From contig JAVWVS010000017.1 of assembly GCA_036666555.1 (NCBI GenBank), forward strand, positions 1-42,556: a DNA stretch of 42,556 nt, given 5' to 3'. Of the stretch, positions 16,399 through 25,582 are shown one piece after another. Under the pieces are notes generated by a model. That model ran no database searches and was not told where the DNA came from. It saw only the letters and a list, made by a program, of their open reading frames with translations. Position 1 is the first letter of the stretch; every line of letters begins with the position of its first letter. Source of the stretch: UMGS1251 sp036666555. Its GTDB lineage: Bacteria; Bacillota; Clostridia; Lachnospirales; Lachnospiraceae. The position numbers and the translations under genes are program-made.

Positions 16399-17147
16399 TC
16401 CATATATTTTTGAATCTCTTTTGCCAACTCTTTTTCTAAATCATCGGAAGCATATTTTTTGTGGGTGGGGCGCACTTTGGGAGTGGCCGGTTCCTCTTCA
16501 TAATAGTTTTCTTCTTCTTTTTCCTGTATGGCTTGGTGATAGTAGTAATCATCCTCTTCATAATCGGCAAAATAATTCTTTCGTCTAGCCGGTTCTTCGT
16601 AATATCGTTCCGGATGTCTTTTGCAGGAGCGTTCTCTTCGCCTTTGTGCCCGTTCATAGGCTCTTGCGGGTGCCAAGAAAGTCCAACAGGTAATTCTTAC
16701 TACCATAATCCCTAAAAAGACACCAATGCTATCAATTCCCACATCTCGTATAGAAGGTCCTCGTCCGGCTACAAAGGATTGATGATATTCATCTCCACAG
16801 GCGAACCCCACACAGATGAATCCTGCAATCAGCAGTAAAGAAAAGCCCCGCAGTCCATATACATAGAAAGGAAAGGAAACGGCGATAGCCAATAAAAAAT
16901 ATTCACTCATATGCGCGAGTTTACGAACGGGATATTCAATATTTGCAGTCACTTCTTTGATTCCGTCGTCATCTAAATTTTTATGCAGTACTTGATTCCC
17001 TGCAGTGACAATTCGGTAGCTGATTTCATGGCTGAGACTGCCTGAGACGGCGCCACTTTGCGCAGAAAAATTAAAGATGACATACATCATCAATAAAGCG
17101 GGTGCAAATGAGAGTGGTTTCAAGAAAAACAAAAATAATTTCTTCAT
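16395..17147 (-). CDS. VanZ-like membrane protein with long charged tail
   Basis: 250 residues. Residues 1-165 are a VanZ-type domain with about four membrane segments and the family signatures FNFSAQSG, RKLAHMSEYF and GDEYHQSFVAGRGPSIRDVGID. VanZ-like proteins are common in Firmicutes and, apart from teicoplanin resistance by VanZ itself, have no settled role. Residues about 168-250 are an added cytosolic tail: first Arg-rich (RAQRRRERSCKRH), then acidic and rich in Tyr and Glu (YEEDDYYYH, ENYYEEEP), ending in a predicted helix. GAAGGAG lies 12 bases before the start. The function of the tail is unknown. Confidence 0.82.
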   Translation of the reverse strand: MKKLFLFFLKPLSFAPALLMMYVIFNFSAQSGAVSGSLSHEISYRIVTAGNQVLHKNLDDDGIKEVTANIEYPVRKLAHMSEYFLLAIAVSFPFYVYGLRGFSLLLIAGFICVGFACGDEYHQSFVAGRGPSIRDVGIDSIGVFLGIMVVRITCWTFLAPARAYERAQRRRERSCKRHPERYYEEPARRKNYFADYEEDDYYYHQAIQEKEEENYYEEEPATPKVRPTHKKYASDDLEKELAKEIQKYMD

Positions 17148-17194
17148 AATAAGTGTATGCTCCTTCTCAAATCAATAGGTAGTGTTATTTTGAG

Positions 17195-17223
17195 AATATA
17201 ACACTTTTGAAAAATTTTTGCAA
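17195..17223 (-). promoter_or_regulatory. Promoter of vanZ-like gene (shares -35 with murE)
   Basis: On the minus strand TTGCAA (17223-17218), 17-base spacer, TATATT (17200-17195). The -35 hexamer is its own reverse complement and is also the -35 of murE. Confidence 0.6.
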
Positions 17224-17246
17224 CACCCGACCGGTTGTGGTATTCT
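17218..17246 (+). promoter_or_regulatory. Promoter of murE cluster
   Basis: TTGCAA (17218-17223), 17-base spacer, TATTCT (17241-17246); start point predicted near 17253, 28 bases before ATG 17281. It is the only clear promoter seen for the long cluster up to thiN. Confidence 0.65.
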
Positions 17247-17280
17247 ATTAATAACTATGAGTTAAAGGAGATGCAGAGAA

Positions 17281-18747
17281 ATGAAATTAGAAAAATTACT
17301 GGAACGATTAGAATATGATGTGATACAAGGGGATGCTCAGATAGAGATTACCGAACTGATCAATGACTCCAGAAAGGTGTGCCAAGGCTCTGTGTTTGTC
17401 TGTATTAGTGGTGCAGTATCCGATGGACATATGTATCTTGCAGAAGTAGCGAAAAAGGGAGCAGTGGCAGTGATTGTACAGCAGCCGGTAGAAGCACCGG
17501 AGGGTATCACAGTCATTCATGTAGATGACACCAGATATGCACTTGCACGGATGTCAGCCGCTTATTTTGGATATCCTGCGAAACGTATGAAAGTAATAGG
17601 AATTACGGGAACCAAAGGAAAAACCACTACGACCTATATGATTAAATCCATTTTAGAAAAGGTTGGTCATAAAGTCGGACTAATTGGAACCATTGAGGCA
17701 ATTATCGGGGATAAAGTCATTCCTGCAAGCAATACCACACCAGAGTCCTTTACCGTTCATCAATATTTTAAAGAGATGGCAGATGCCGGATGTGACTGCG
17801 TGGTGATGGAAGTATCTTCACAAGCATTGATGTTACATCGAACAGCGGGAATTCAATTTGATATCGGTATTTTTACAAATCTGGGAAGAGACCATATTGG
17901 ACCAAATGAACATGCTGATTTTGAGGAATATAAGCGGTGTAAAGGGATGCTCTTTACCCAGTGTGATATAGGAATCGCCAATGCGGATGATGAGTACTAT
18001 GAAGATGTTTTTCAAAATGCTACTTGTACCAGAGAAACTTTTGGATTTTCCGAAAAAGCACAGCTACGTGCATCCAATGTACAATTAGTGTCAGAACCGG
18101 GATATTTAGGAGTGGCTTATCATGTATCTGGAGTTCTGAATTTTGATGTGGAAATCGATGTACCGGGAACGTTTAGTGTTTATAATTCTTTGACAGCCAT
18201 TGCCGTATGCCGACATTTTCATGTACCGGAACAAGACATTGTAAAAGCACTGAAGGAAGCCAAGGTAAAAGGCCGTATCGAAATGATAAAAGTGTCAGAC
18301 CGATTTACATTAATGATTGATTATGCACATAACGCAATGAGCTTAGAAAGTTTATTGACAACATTACGGGAATATCATCCCAAGAGATTGGTCTGTATGT
18401 TTGGATGTGGCGGTAACCGTTCCAAAGAAAGACGGTATGAGATGGGTAGTGTTTCAGGACGTTTGGCAGATGTTACGATTATCACATCGGATAATCCTAG
18501 ATTTGAAGAACCGGAAGCCATTATTGAAGATATCAAAATTGGAATTGAAAAAACCAATGGCAAATACATAGAAATCTGTGATCGGAAAGAGGCAATTCGT
18601 TATGCAATTACCCATGGACAGACCGGAGATGTTATTGTTCTTGCCGGAAAAGGACATGAAGATTATCAGGAGATTCGAGGCGTGAAGCATGCGATGGATG
18701 AGCGGGTGCTGATTGCAGAGATACTGGAAGAACAAAAACAAAAGTAA
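17281..18747 (+). CDS. murE: UDP-MurNAc-tripeptide synthetase (MurE)
   Basis: Cytoplasmic Mur ligase that adds the third residue of the peptidoglycan stem peptide. 488 residues in three domains: UDP-substrate binding (1-105), ATPase with GTKGKTTT near residue 110 and the MEVSSQAL motif, and C-terminal ligase domain. The substrate-selecting motif is DNPR at residues 404-407, the form that binds meso-diaminopimelate; L-lysine enzymes have DNPA or similar. RBS AAAGGAGA. It opens the cluster, and priA follows 10 bases later. Confidence 0.92.
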   Translation: MKLEKLLERLEYDVIQGDAQIEITELINDSRKVCQGSVFVCISGAVSDGHMYLAEVAKKGAVAVIVQQPVEAPEGITVIHVDDTRYALARMSAAYFGYPAKRMKVIGITGTKGKTTTTYMIKSILEKVGHKVGLIGTIEAIIGDKVIPASNTTPESFTVHQYFKEMADAGCDCVVMEVSSQALMLHRTAGIQFDIGIFTNLGRDHIGPNEHADFEEYKRCKGMLFTQCDIGIANADDEYYEDVFQNATCTRETFGFSEKAQLRASNVQLVSEPGYLGVAYHVSGVLNFDVEIDVPGTFSVYNSLTAIAVCRHFHVPEQDIVKALKEAKVKGRIEMIKVSDRFTLMIDYAHNAMSLESLLTTLREYHPKRLVCMFGCGGNRSKERRYEMGSVSGRLADVTIITSDNPRFEEPEAIIEDIKIGIEKTNGKYIEICDRKEAIRYAITHGQTGDVIVLAGKGHEDYQEIRGVKHAMDERVLIAEILEEQKQK

Positions 18748-18757
18748 AGGTGACAGA

Positions 18758-20986
18758 ATGTACGCAAATATTATCGTAGATATTACCCATGAAAAATTAG
18801 ATCGGGTATTTGAATACCTTGTTCCAACCCAACTTGAGTCGATACTGAAGGTGGGGATGGAGGTGTTGGTTCCCTTTGGAAATGGAAACCGCAAGACCAA
18901 GGGATACGTGACCGGACTTGCCCAAACATGCAAATACGAGGCGGGTAAGGTAAAGAGTATTTTGGGCATTCCACCTAAAAGTATGGCCATTGAGACAACA
19001 CTGGTAGCACTTGCGGCATGGATGCGTGAACACTATGGCGGAACCATGATTCAGTCTTTGAAGACCGTTCTTCCAATCAAACAAAAGGAAAATGAAAAGA
19101 TTCAAAAGAAAGTGAGACTGTTATTAGAAGAGGCCCCAGGGAAAGAAAAGCTAGATTGGTTTTTACACAAGAATCAAAAAGCCCGTGCAAGACTGTTGGC
19201 GGCACTTTTAGATGAACCGGTTCTGGATTATGAAAAGGTGACGAAGCAATTAAATATTGCAAAACCGGTCATTCAGGCATTGGAAACACAGGGGATTTTA
19301 AAAGTAGAATCACAATCGGTATATCGAAATCCGGTTAAGACACAGGAGCAGAAAGAAAATTTATTTGACTATACCAAAGAACAAATAGAGGCCGTCGAAG
19401 ATTTCTGGACAGATTATAACCAGGGCATTCGAAAAACGTATTTGCTATATGGAGTGACCGGCAGTGGCAAAACAGAAGTATATATGGAAATGATCGGTCG
19501 CGTGATAAAGGAAGGCAGACAGGCAATTGTGCTGATTCCGGAGATTGCTCTTACTTATCAGACGGTGATGCGGTTTTATCAACGATTTGGCGATCGTGTA
19601 TCTATTATTAATTCCAGGTTATCCGCAGGGGAACGTTACGACCAGATGATGCGTGCCAAAAATGGAGAAATTGACGTTATGATTGGTCCCAGATCCGCCT
19701 TATTCACGCCGTTTAGAAAATTAGGACTGATTGTGGTAGATGAGGAACACGAATCCACTTACAAAAGTGAACAGGTTCCCCGTTATCACGCAAGAGAAAC
19801 AGCAGAGGAACGTGCAAAACTAGAAAATGCCAGTGTGGTGCTAGGTTCGGCCACCCCGTCTTTGGAGTCCTATTATCGGGCGAAAAAAGGAACTTATGAA
19901 TTACTGCGTTTGCAAAATCGCACGGGGCAGCAAACAATGGCTACGGTATATACCGTAGATTTGCGGGAAGAAATGAGAAATGGAAATCGTTCTATTATAA
20001 GTGACCGGTTACGAGAACTGATGGAAGATCGTTTCTTGAAAAAACAGCAGATGATGCTTTTTCTCAACCGCCGGGGTTATGCAGGGTTCGTATCTTGCAG
20101 AGCTTGCGGTTATGTGGCAAAATGTCCCCACTGTGATGTGGCACTATCCTATCACCGAAATGGGAAGCTAGTGTGTCATTACTGTGGTTACGAAACACCA
20201 CAAATCACAGTGTGTCCTACTTGTGGATCTAAACATGTGGGTGGATTTCGTGCTGGGACACAGCAGATTGAAGAATTGGTCAAAAAAGAGTTTCCTCAGG
20301 CGAGAGTGTTGCGAATGGATATGGATACCACCAAGGCAAAAGACGGACATGAAAAGATCTTGTCAGCTTTTGCCAAGGGAGAAGCGGATGTATTAGTAGG
20401 AACACAGATGATTGTAAAAGGTCATGACTTCCCCCATGTTACTTTAGTGGGAATTTTGGCAGCAGACTTATCCTTGTATGCAGATGATTATCGCGCAGGG
20501 GAGCGGACATTTCAACTATTGACTCAGGCAGCAGGAAGAGCCGGAAGGGGAAATGAAAAAGGAGAAGTGGTGATTCAAACTTACAGTCCGGATCATTATA
20601 GCATTCAGACGGCGGCTCATCAAGATTATGAGAGCTTTTATGAAGAGGAAATGAAGTATCGGGAGTTGATGGGATACCCGCCGGTGGAACAGTTGATGGC
20701 AGTCCTTCTTTCTAGTAGGGAGGAAGCACTTCTAGATACAGCGGCCGGATATTTAAAGGAATTTGCGGTCAGAGCGGATAAAGCAAAAGAAATGCAGATC
20801 ATTGGACCGACCAGTCCTTATGTAGGAAAGATTAACGACATTTACCGCAGAATCATTTACTTCAAACAGGAAAAAGAAGGCCCACTGATTGAAATGAAAG
20901 AACATTTGGAACAATATATAGAAATGAATTCGGGATTTCGAAATCTCTGGGTGCAGTTTGATTTTAATCCCATGAGTATGTTTTGA
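18758..20986 (+). CDS. priA: Primosomal protein N' (replication restart helicase PriA)
   Basis: 3'-5' DNA helicase that reloads the replisome at abandoned forks. 743 residues from ATG 18758, preceded by AAAGGTGA; an in-frame ATG at 18713 lies inside murE and adds no homologous sequence. Visible: 3'-DNA-binding domain (1-100), winged helix, helicase Walker A GVTGSGKTE, DEEH box with the PriA-specific ESTYKSEQVPRYHAR, the zinc region with eight cysteines (CRACG, CPHC, CHYCG, CPTCGS; about residues 448-492), and motifs GTQMIVKGHDFPHV and QAAGRAGRG. Confidence 0.96.
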   Translation: MYANIIVDITHEKLDRVFEYLVPTQLESILKVGMEVLVPFGNGNRKTKGYVTGLAQTCKYEAGKVKSILGIPPKSMAIETTLVALAAWMREHYGGTMIQSLKTVLPIKQKENEKIQKKVRLLLEEAPGKEKLDWFLHKNQKARARLLAALLDEPVLDYEKVTKQLNIAKPVIQALETQGILKVESQSVYRNPVKTQEQKENLFDYTKEQIEAVEDFWTDYNQGIRKTYLLYGVTGSGKTEVYMEMIGRVIKEGRQAIVLIPEIALTYQTVMRFYQRFGDRVSIINSRLSAGERYDQMMRAKNGEIDVMIGPRSALFTPFRKLGLIVVDEEHESTYKSEQVPRYHARETAEERAKLENASVVLGSATPSLESYYRAKKGTYELLRLQNRTGQQTMATVYTVDLREEMRNGNRSIISDRLRELMEDRFLKKQQMMLFLNRRGYAGFVSCRACGYVAKCPHCDVALSYHRNGKLVCHYCGYETPQITVCPTCGSKHVGGFRAGTQQIEELVKKEFPQARVLRMDMDTTKAKDGHEKILSAFAKGEADVLVGTQMIVKGHDFPHVTLVGILAADLSLYADDYRAGERTFQLLTQAAGRAGRGNEKGEVVIQTYSPDHYSIQTAAHQDYESFYEEEMKYRELMGYPPVEQLMAVLLSSREEALLDTAAGYLKEFAVRADKAKEMQIIGPTSPYVGKINDIYRRIIYFKQEKEGPLIEMKEHLEQYIEMNSGFRNLWVQFDFNPMSMF

Positions 20987-21020
20987 TAGAATGAAAAAAG
21001 GAAGATAGGAGAGAATAAGA

Positions 21021-21509
21021 ATGGCAACAAGAAAGATTCGTGAAATAGGAGAGGAAGTATTAAAAAAACATTGTAAACCAGTTACGGAGATGACACCACG
21101 GACACAGATACTAATTGAAGATATGCTGGATACCATGTATGAAGCAATGGGAGTTGGCTTAGCCGCACCACAGGTGGGCGTTTTGAAAAGAATTGTAGTG
21201 ATTGATGCAGGGGAAGGCCCCATTGTGCTGTTGAATCCGGAGATAATGGAAACATCAGGGGAACAGACCGGAGATGAAGGCTGTTTAAGTGTTCCAGGCA
21301 AATCAGGTACGGTAACCAGACCCAACTACGCAAAAGTGAAGGCGCTCAATGAAGAGATGGAAGAAATTGTTGTCGAAGGCGAAGGTCTTCTGGCAAGAGC
21401 ACTTTGCCATGAAGTGGATCACTTGGAAGGGAAACTATATGTAAGCCTTGTAGAAGGAGAATTACGGGATGTGCACTATGAGGATGATGACGAAGAGAAG
21501 GACGATTAA
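21021..21509 (+). CDS. def: Peptide deformylase
   Basis: Removes the formyl group from nascent N-formylmethionine peptides. 162 residues with all three metal/active-site motifs: GVGLAAPQVG, EGCLSVPG (Cys ligand) and HEVDHLEG (two His ligands, catalytic Glu). The last 12 residues are almost all Asp, Glu and Lys. RBS AGGAGA. Directly followed by fmt, which makes the formyl-Met-tRNA that this enzyme's substrates derive from. Confidence 0.96.
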   Translation: MATRKIREIGEEVLKKHCKPVTEMTPRTQILIEDMLDTMYEAMGVGLAAPQVGVLKRIVVIDAGEGPIVLLNPEIMETSGEQTGDEGCLSVPGKSGTVTRPNYAKVKALNEEMEEIVVEGEGLLARALCHEVDHLEGKLYVSLVEGELRDVHYEDDDEEKDD

Positions 21510-21512
21510 AAG

Positions 21513-22454
21513 ATGAAGATAATATTTATGGGAACGCCTGATTTTTCAGTAGGGACCCTAGAGGCTTTACTGGCAGCAGGCCATGAAGTTGTGCTTGCAG
21601 TTACCCAACCAGACAAACCAAAAGGAAGAGGGAAAGAGATGCAGTTTACGCCAGTGAAAGAGATGGCGCTACGGCATCATATTCCGGTCTACCAGCCGAA
21701 AAAGATTCGGGAAGCAGATTGTGTGGCAGAACTTAAAAAATATCCGGCAGACGTGATGGTCGTGATTGCATTTGGACAGATTTTACCGAAAGAGATTCTG
21801 GAATTGACACCTTATGGATGCATCAATGTACACGCTTCATTATTGCCCAAATACCGGGGAGCAGCACCGATTCAGTGGTCGATTATAGAAGGCGAGACCG
21901 TCACTGGGGTAACCACCATGCAAATGGACGAAGGGCTAGATACCGGAGATATGATTCTAAAAGCAGAGGTTCCGATCACCGAGACGGAAACCGGAGGAAC
22001 ACTCCATGACAAACTTGCCAAAGCAGGTGCAGGACTTTGCGTGGAAACGTTAGAACAACTGCTAAATAAAACAGCTATAAAGACAGCGCAACCAGAGACT
22101 ACCACGGCTTATGCCAAGATGCTAGATAAACAATTGGGGAAAATCGATTGGAATCAAAGTGCAGTTCGTATTGAACGTCTCATCCGTGGATTGAATCCAT
22201 GGCCCAGTGCTTATACCATATGGAATGAAAAGGTGATGAAACTGTGGCAAGTCTGTGTTTTATCGGACACAGATACAAAGGCAGAACCGGGAACCATTGT
22301 GAAGGTAGACAAAGAAGGATTTTTCGTACAGACTGGAGAAGGCCAGGTGAAAGTATTAACGCTTCAGCTTCCGGGGAAAAAGAGGATGGATGCAGATGCA
22401 TTCTTACGGGGATATCAAGTAAAGGAACATACGGTTTTAGGCGAAATGTTATAA
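21513..22454 (+). CDS. fmt: Methionyl-tRNA formyltransferase
   Basis: Formylates initiator Met-tRNA with 10-formyl-tetrahydrofolate. 313 residues: Rossmann-type formyltransferase domain with GTPDFSVGTLEAL at the start and the active-site stretch NVHASLLPKYRGAAPIQWSI (Asn, His, and a following Asp in MDEGLDTGDMI), then the C-terminal OB-fold tRNA-binding domain from about residue 205. Starts three bases after the def stop; its RBS lies in the end of def (AGAAGGA). Confidence 0.96.
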   Translation: MKIIFMGTPDFSVGTLEALLAAGHEVVLAVTQPDKPKGRGKEMQFTPVKEMALRHHIPVYQPKKIREADCVAELKKYPADVMVVIAFGQILPKEILELTPYGCINVHASLLPKYRGAAPIQWSIIEGETVTGVTTMQMDEGLDTGDMILKAEVPITETETGGTLHDKLAKAGAGLCVETLEQLLNKTAIKTAQPETTTAYAKMLDKQLGKIDWNQSAVRIERLIRGLNPWPSAYTIWNEKVMKLWQVCVLSDTDTKAEPGTIVKVDKEGFFVQTGEGQVKVLTLQLPGKKRMDADAFLRGYQVKEHTVLGEML

Positions 22455-22469
22455 AGGAGGTAGTGATAC

Positions 22470-23165
22470 ATGTTTTATTTTGATCGAACATATATATTAG
22501 TGGTATTGGGGATGCTGATTTGTCTATGGGCATCTGCGAAGGTGAAATCTACCTTTGCAAAATATTCAAAGGTTCAAAATCATTCAGGACTGACAGGACG
22601 GGATGCCGCAGAGCAGGTGCTTCATGGGGCAGGTATTTATGATGTACGCATCGAACGAGTGTCGGGAAATCTGACGGATAACTATGACCCAAGGAGCAAA
22701 GTACTTCATTTGTCTGATAGTACTTACGCCAGTCCTTCTGTGGCAGCAGTAGGAGTTGCCGCACATGAATGCGGGCATGCGATTCAGCATGCAAAAGGGT
22801 ATCCGCCCCTTCAGATTCGTGCCATGTTAGTACCGGTTGCCAATATTGGCTCTATGATTGCATGGCCACTGATTTTTATGGGGTTGTTTTTTAACAGCAG
22901 ATCTTCAGCAATGTTTCTCAATATTGGAATTCTCGCCTTTTCTTTGGCAGTATTGTTTCAATTGGTAACACTTCCGGTGGAATTTAATGCATCGGGAAGA
23001 GCCATTCGCATCTTAGGGAGTACCGGACTTCTGAACAGTGAAGAAGTACAGCAGACGAAAAAAGTATTGAGTGCGGCAGCGCTTACGTATGTAGCGGGTG
23101 CAGTATCTTCCATCCTTCAGCTGCTTCGTATTTTGATACTGTCAGGAGGAAGAAGAGATGACTAA
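22470..23165 (+). CDS. Membrane zinc metallopeptidase, YugP family
   Basis: 231 residues. A short N-terminal membrane helix (YILVVLGMLICLWAS), then a cytosolic-side domain with the gluzincin-type motif HECGHAIQH near residues 99-107, followed by three further hydrophobic segments. Belongs to the Zn_peptidase_2/YugP family (distant from HtpX); substrate unknown. Good RBS AAGGAGG. Its end overlaps the rsmB start by 8 bases, so the genes are co-translated. YugP-type genes are often found between fmt and rsmB in clostridia. Confidence 0.85.
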   Translation: MFYFDRTYILVVLGMLICLWASAKVKSTFAKYSKVQNHSGLTGRDAAEQVLHGAGIYDVRIERVSGNLTDNYDPRSKVLHLSDSTYASPSVAAVGVAAHECGHAIQHAKGYPPLQIRAMLVPVANIGSMIAWPLIFMGLFFNSRSSAMFLNIGILAFSLAVLFQLVTLPVEFNASGRAIRILGSTGLLNSEEVQQTKKVLSAAALTYVAGAVSSILQLLRILILSGGRRDD

Positions 23166-24510
23166 TACTATTAGTGAACGGGAACTGGTGATGGGTATTT
23201 TATTAGAGGTCACAAGAGATGGGAATTATAGCCATATTGCCCTTCGTAATGTGCTGTCTAAATACCAGTACTTAGATAAAAAACAGCGTTCATTTATTAC
23301 CAGAGTGACCGAAGGTACATTGGAACACCTGCTGGAAATCGATTATATTATCAATCAATTTTCGAAAATCAAGGTAAAAAAGATGAAACCGGTGATTCAG
23401 GCAATTATCAGAAGTGGCGTGTATCAATTGAAATATATGGACAATGTGCCGGATTCTGCAGTTTGTAATGAAGCAGTGAAACTGACGGTAAAAAAGGGAT
23501 TAGGGCAACTCAAAGGATTTGTGAATGGATTGTTGCGCAATATTGCAAGGAAGATGGACGAAGTTTATTATCCGGATGAAAATACCGTAGAAGGAATGTC
23601 TATTCGCTATTCCATGCCGGAATGGATTATCAGACAGTGGGAAACCACTTATGACAGAGCTACCGTGGGACGAATGCTAGCAGATTTTTTGACTGAAAAA
23701 CCAACGGTGATTCGTTATCAAAGCCATCATATGACGAAAGAAGAATTTTTAGAAAAGATGAGGCAGGAAGGAGTGGTAATAGAAGAACATCCTTACCTTC
23801 CTTATGCATTTTATCTATCTGGATATGATTACTTAAATGCGCTGAAAAGCTTTGAAGAGGGGGATTTTCAGGTGCAGGATATTAGCTCTATGCTAGTGAC
23901 GGAAATTGCGGCACCGAAAGAAGGTGACCGGGTCATGGATGTTTGCGCAGCACCTGGAGGGAAAGCGCTTCATATGGCAGAACGGGTGGGAACTACCGGT
24001 TTGGTGGAAGCCAGAGACTTGACCCCTTATAAGGTAGCGTTATTAGAAGAAAATATACAAAGAGCCGGACTGACTAATATAAAGGTAAAACAACAGGATG
24101 CAACCATTTATGACCAAGCATCCAAGGAAAAAGCAGACATTTTGATTGCGGATTTACCTTGTTCAGGACTTGGGGTGTTGGGTAAAAAAACAGATTTAAA
24201 ATATAAAATGACAGCAGATATGCAGGAAGAACTGGTACAATTACAGCGAAAGATATTATCTACGATTCAGGAATATGTGAAAGTGGGCGGAACGTTATTA
24301 TATAGCACCTGTACCATTCATGAGGAAGAAAATCAGGGAAATGTGCAGTGGTTCTTACATCATTATCCACAATATGAACTGGCACCCATACAGGATTTCC
24401 TTTGTAAGGAACTGAAACAAGAGGTGAACGAGGACGGATGCTTGCAGTTACTTCCGGGCATACACAAAAGTGATGGCTTTTTCATTGCAAAATTTAGAAA
24501 GGTTCAATGA
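23158..24510 (+). CDS. rsmB: 16S rRNA m5C967 methyltransferase RsmB
   Basis: SAM-dependent rRNA methyltransferase. 450 residues: NusB-like N-terminal domain (1-140), linker, and Rossmann methyltransferase domain with SAM motif DVCAAPGGKALHMAE, motif IV DLPCSGLGVLGKK (Pro-Cys) and motif VI LLYSTCTIHEEEN with the catalytic cysteine. It ends in KSDGFFIAKFRK, the usual C-terminus. Overlaps the gene before it by 8 bases. Confidence 0.95.
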   Translation: MTNTISERELVMGILLEVTRDGNYSHIALRNVLSKYQYLDKKQRSFITRVTEGTLEHLLEIDYIINQFSKIKVKKMKPVIQAIIRSGVYQLKYMDNVPDSAVCNEAVKLTVKKGLGQLKGFVNGLLRNIARKMDEVYYPDENTVEGMSIRYSMPEWIIRQWETTYDRATVGRMLADFLTEKPTVIRYQSHHMTKEEFLEKMRQEGVVIEEHPYLPYAFYLSGYDYLNALKSFEEGDFQVQDISSMLVTEIAAPKEGDRVMDVCAAPGGKALHMAERVGTTGLVEARDLTPYKVALLEENIQRAGLTNIKVKQQDATIYDQASKEKADILIADLPCSGLGVLGKKTDLKYKMTADMQEELVQLQRKILSTIQEYVKVGGTLLYSTCTIHEEENQGNVQWFLHHYPQYELAPIQDFLCKELKQEVNEDGCLQLLPGIHKSDGFFIAKFRKVQ

Positions 24511-24514
24511 CAGG

Positions 24515-25567
24515 ATGCAAAAAAGAGAGATTAATTCCTATACATACGAGCAATTAGAAGTAGAGATGAAAGCCCTTGGACAGAAGGCGTTTCGAAGTAA
24601 ACAGATTTATGAGTGGCTTCATGTAAAACTGGTAGATTCGTTTGAAGAAATGACAAATCTACCCAAAGAACTTAGAAATACCTTAGAGTCCATGTATGAA
24701 ATTGCCCCATTGATTGTAGAAGAACGGCAGATTTCCAAACTGGATGGTACCAATAAGTTCTTGTTTCGTCTAAAGGATGGGCAAATGGTGGAAAGTGTGC
24801 TGATGAAATACAAACATGGTAACTCCGTCTGCATTTCCTCACAGGCAGGTTGCCGTATGGGCTGCAGATTTTGTGCATCTACCATTGGAGGACTGATTCG
24901 TAATCTGACGCCAGCAGAGATGCTGGGGCAGGTGTATCAAATCCAAAAAATTTCCAATGAACGGGTATCCAATGTGGTTGTGATGGGAACAGGAGAGCCA
25001 CTGGATAATTATGATTCGTTTCTCATCTTCGTACGGATTCTTAGTGATGAACATGGGTTGCATATTAGTCAGCGAAATCTAACAGTTTCTACTTGTGGAA
25101 TTGTACCACGTATGAGAGAATTAGCACAGGAGCAGTTACAGATTACACTGGCACTATCCTTGCATGGAGCAACACAGGAAAAGAGAAAAGAATTGATGCC
25201 CATAGCAAATCAATATGAACTGCAGGAAGTATTGCAGACCTGTGATTATTATTTTCAACAGACAGGAAGAAGAATTACTTTTGAATATAGCTTGGTACAA
25301 GGGGTCAATGATACCATGGAAGATGCAAAAGAATTGATTGCAATTTTAAAAACGAGAAATTGTCATCTGAATTTAATTCCGGTAAATCCGATTAAAGAGC
25401 GTAATTATGCGAAACCAACGAAACAAAATGCAGAGAATTTCAAAAATAAACTTGAAAAAAGTGGAATTAATGTTACTATAAGAAGAGAAATGGGTTCGGA
25501 CATTGATGGAGCCTGTGGACAATTAAGAAGACGATATGCAGTAGAAGAAGTTGCAACGAAGCAATAG
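24515..25567 (+). CDS. rlmN: Dual-specificity rRNA/tRNA m2A methyltransferase RlmN (radical SAM)
   Basis: Radical SAM enzyme that methylates C2 of A2503 in 23S rRNA and A37 of some tRNAs. 350 residues from ATG 24515, just after the rsmB stop; an upstream in-frame ATG at 24470 lies inside rsmB and adds residues not seen in the family. The [4Fe-4S] motif CRMGCRFC is present near residue 117, preceded by SSQAGC. The cluster-bound SAM motif MGTGEPLDNY and the catalytic pair of cysteines (CGIVPRM region and C-terminal DGACGQLR) are in place. Confidence 0.95.
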   Translation: MQKREINSYTYEQLEVEMKALGQKAFRSKQIYEWLHVKLVDSFEEMTNLPKELRNTLESMYEIAPLIVEERQISKLDGTNKFLFRLKDGQMVESVLMKYKHGNSVCISSQAGCRMGCRFCASTIGGLIRNLTPAEMLGQVYQIQKISNERVSNVVVMGTGEPLDNYDSFLIFVRILSDEHGLHISQRNLTVSTCGIVPRMRELAQEQLQITLALSLHGATQEKRKELMPIANQYELQEVLQTCDYYFQQTGRRITFEYSLVQGVNDTMEDAKELIAILKTRNCHLNLIPVNPIKERNYAKPTKQNAENFKNKLEKSGINVTIRREMGSDIDGACGQLRRRYAVEEVATKQ

Positions 25568-25582
25568 AAGAGGGAGAACGAT

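Noticed and set aside
18713..18757. Longer N-terminus of PriA
   Set aside because: Lies within murE, with no RBS, and the family's conserved start is at 18758.
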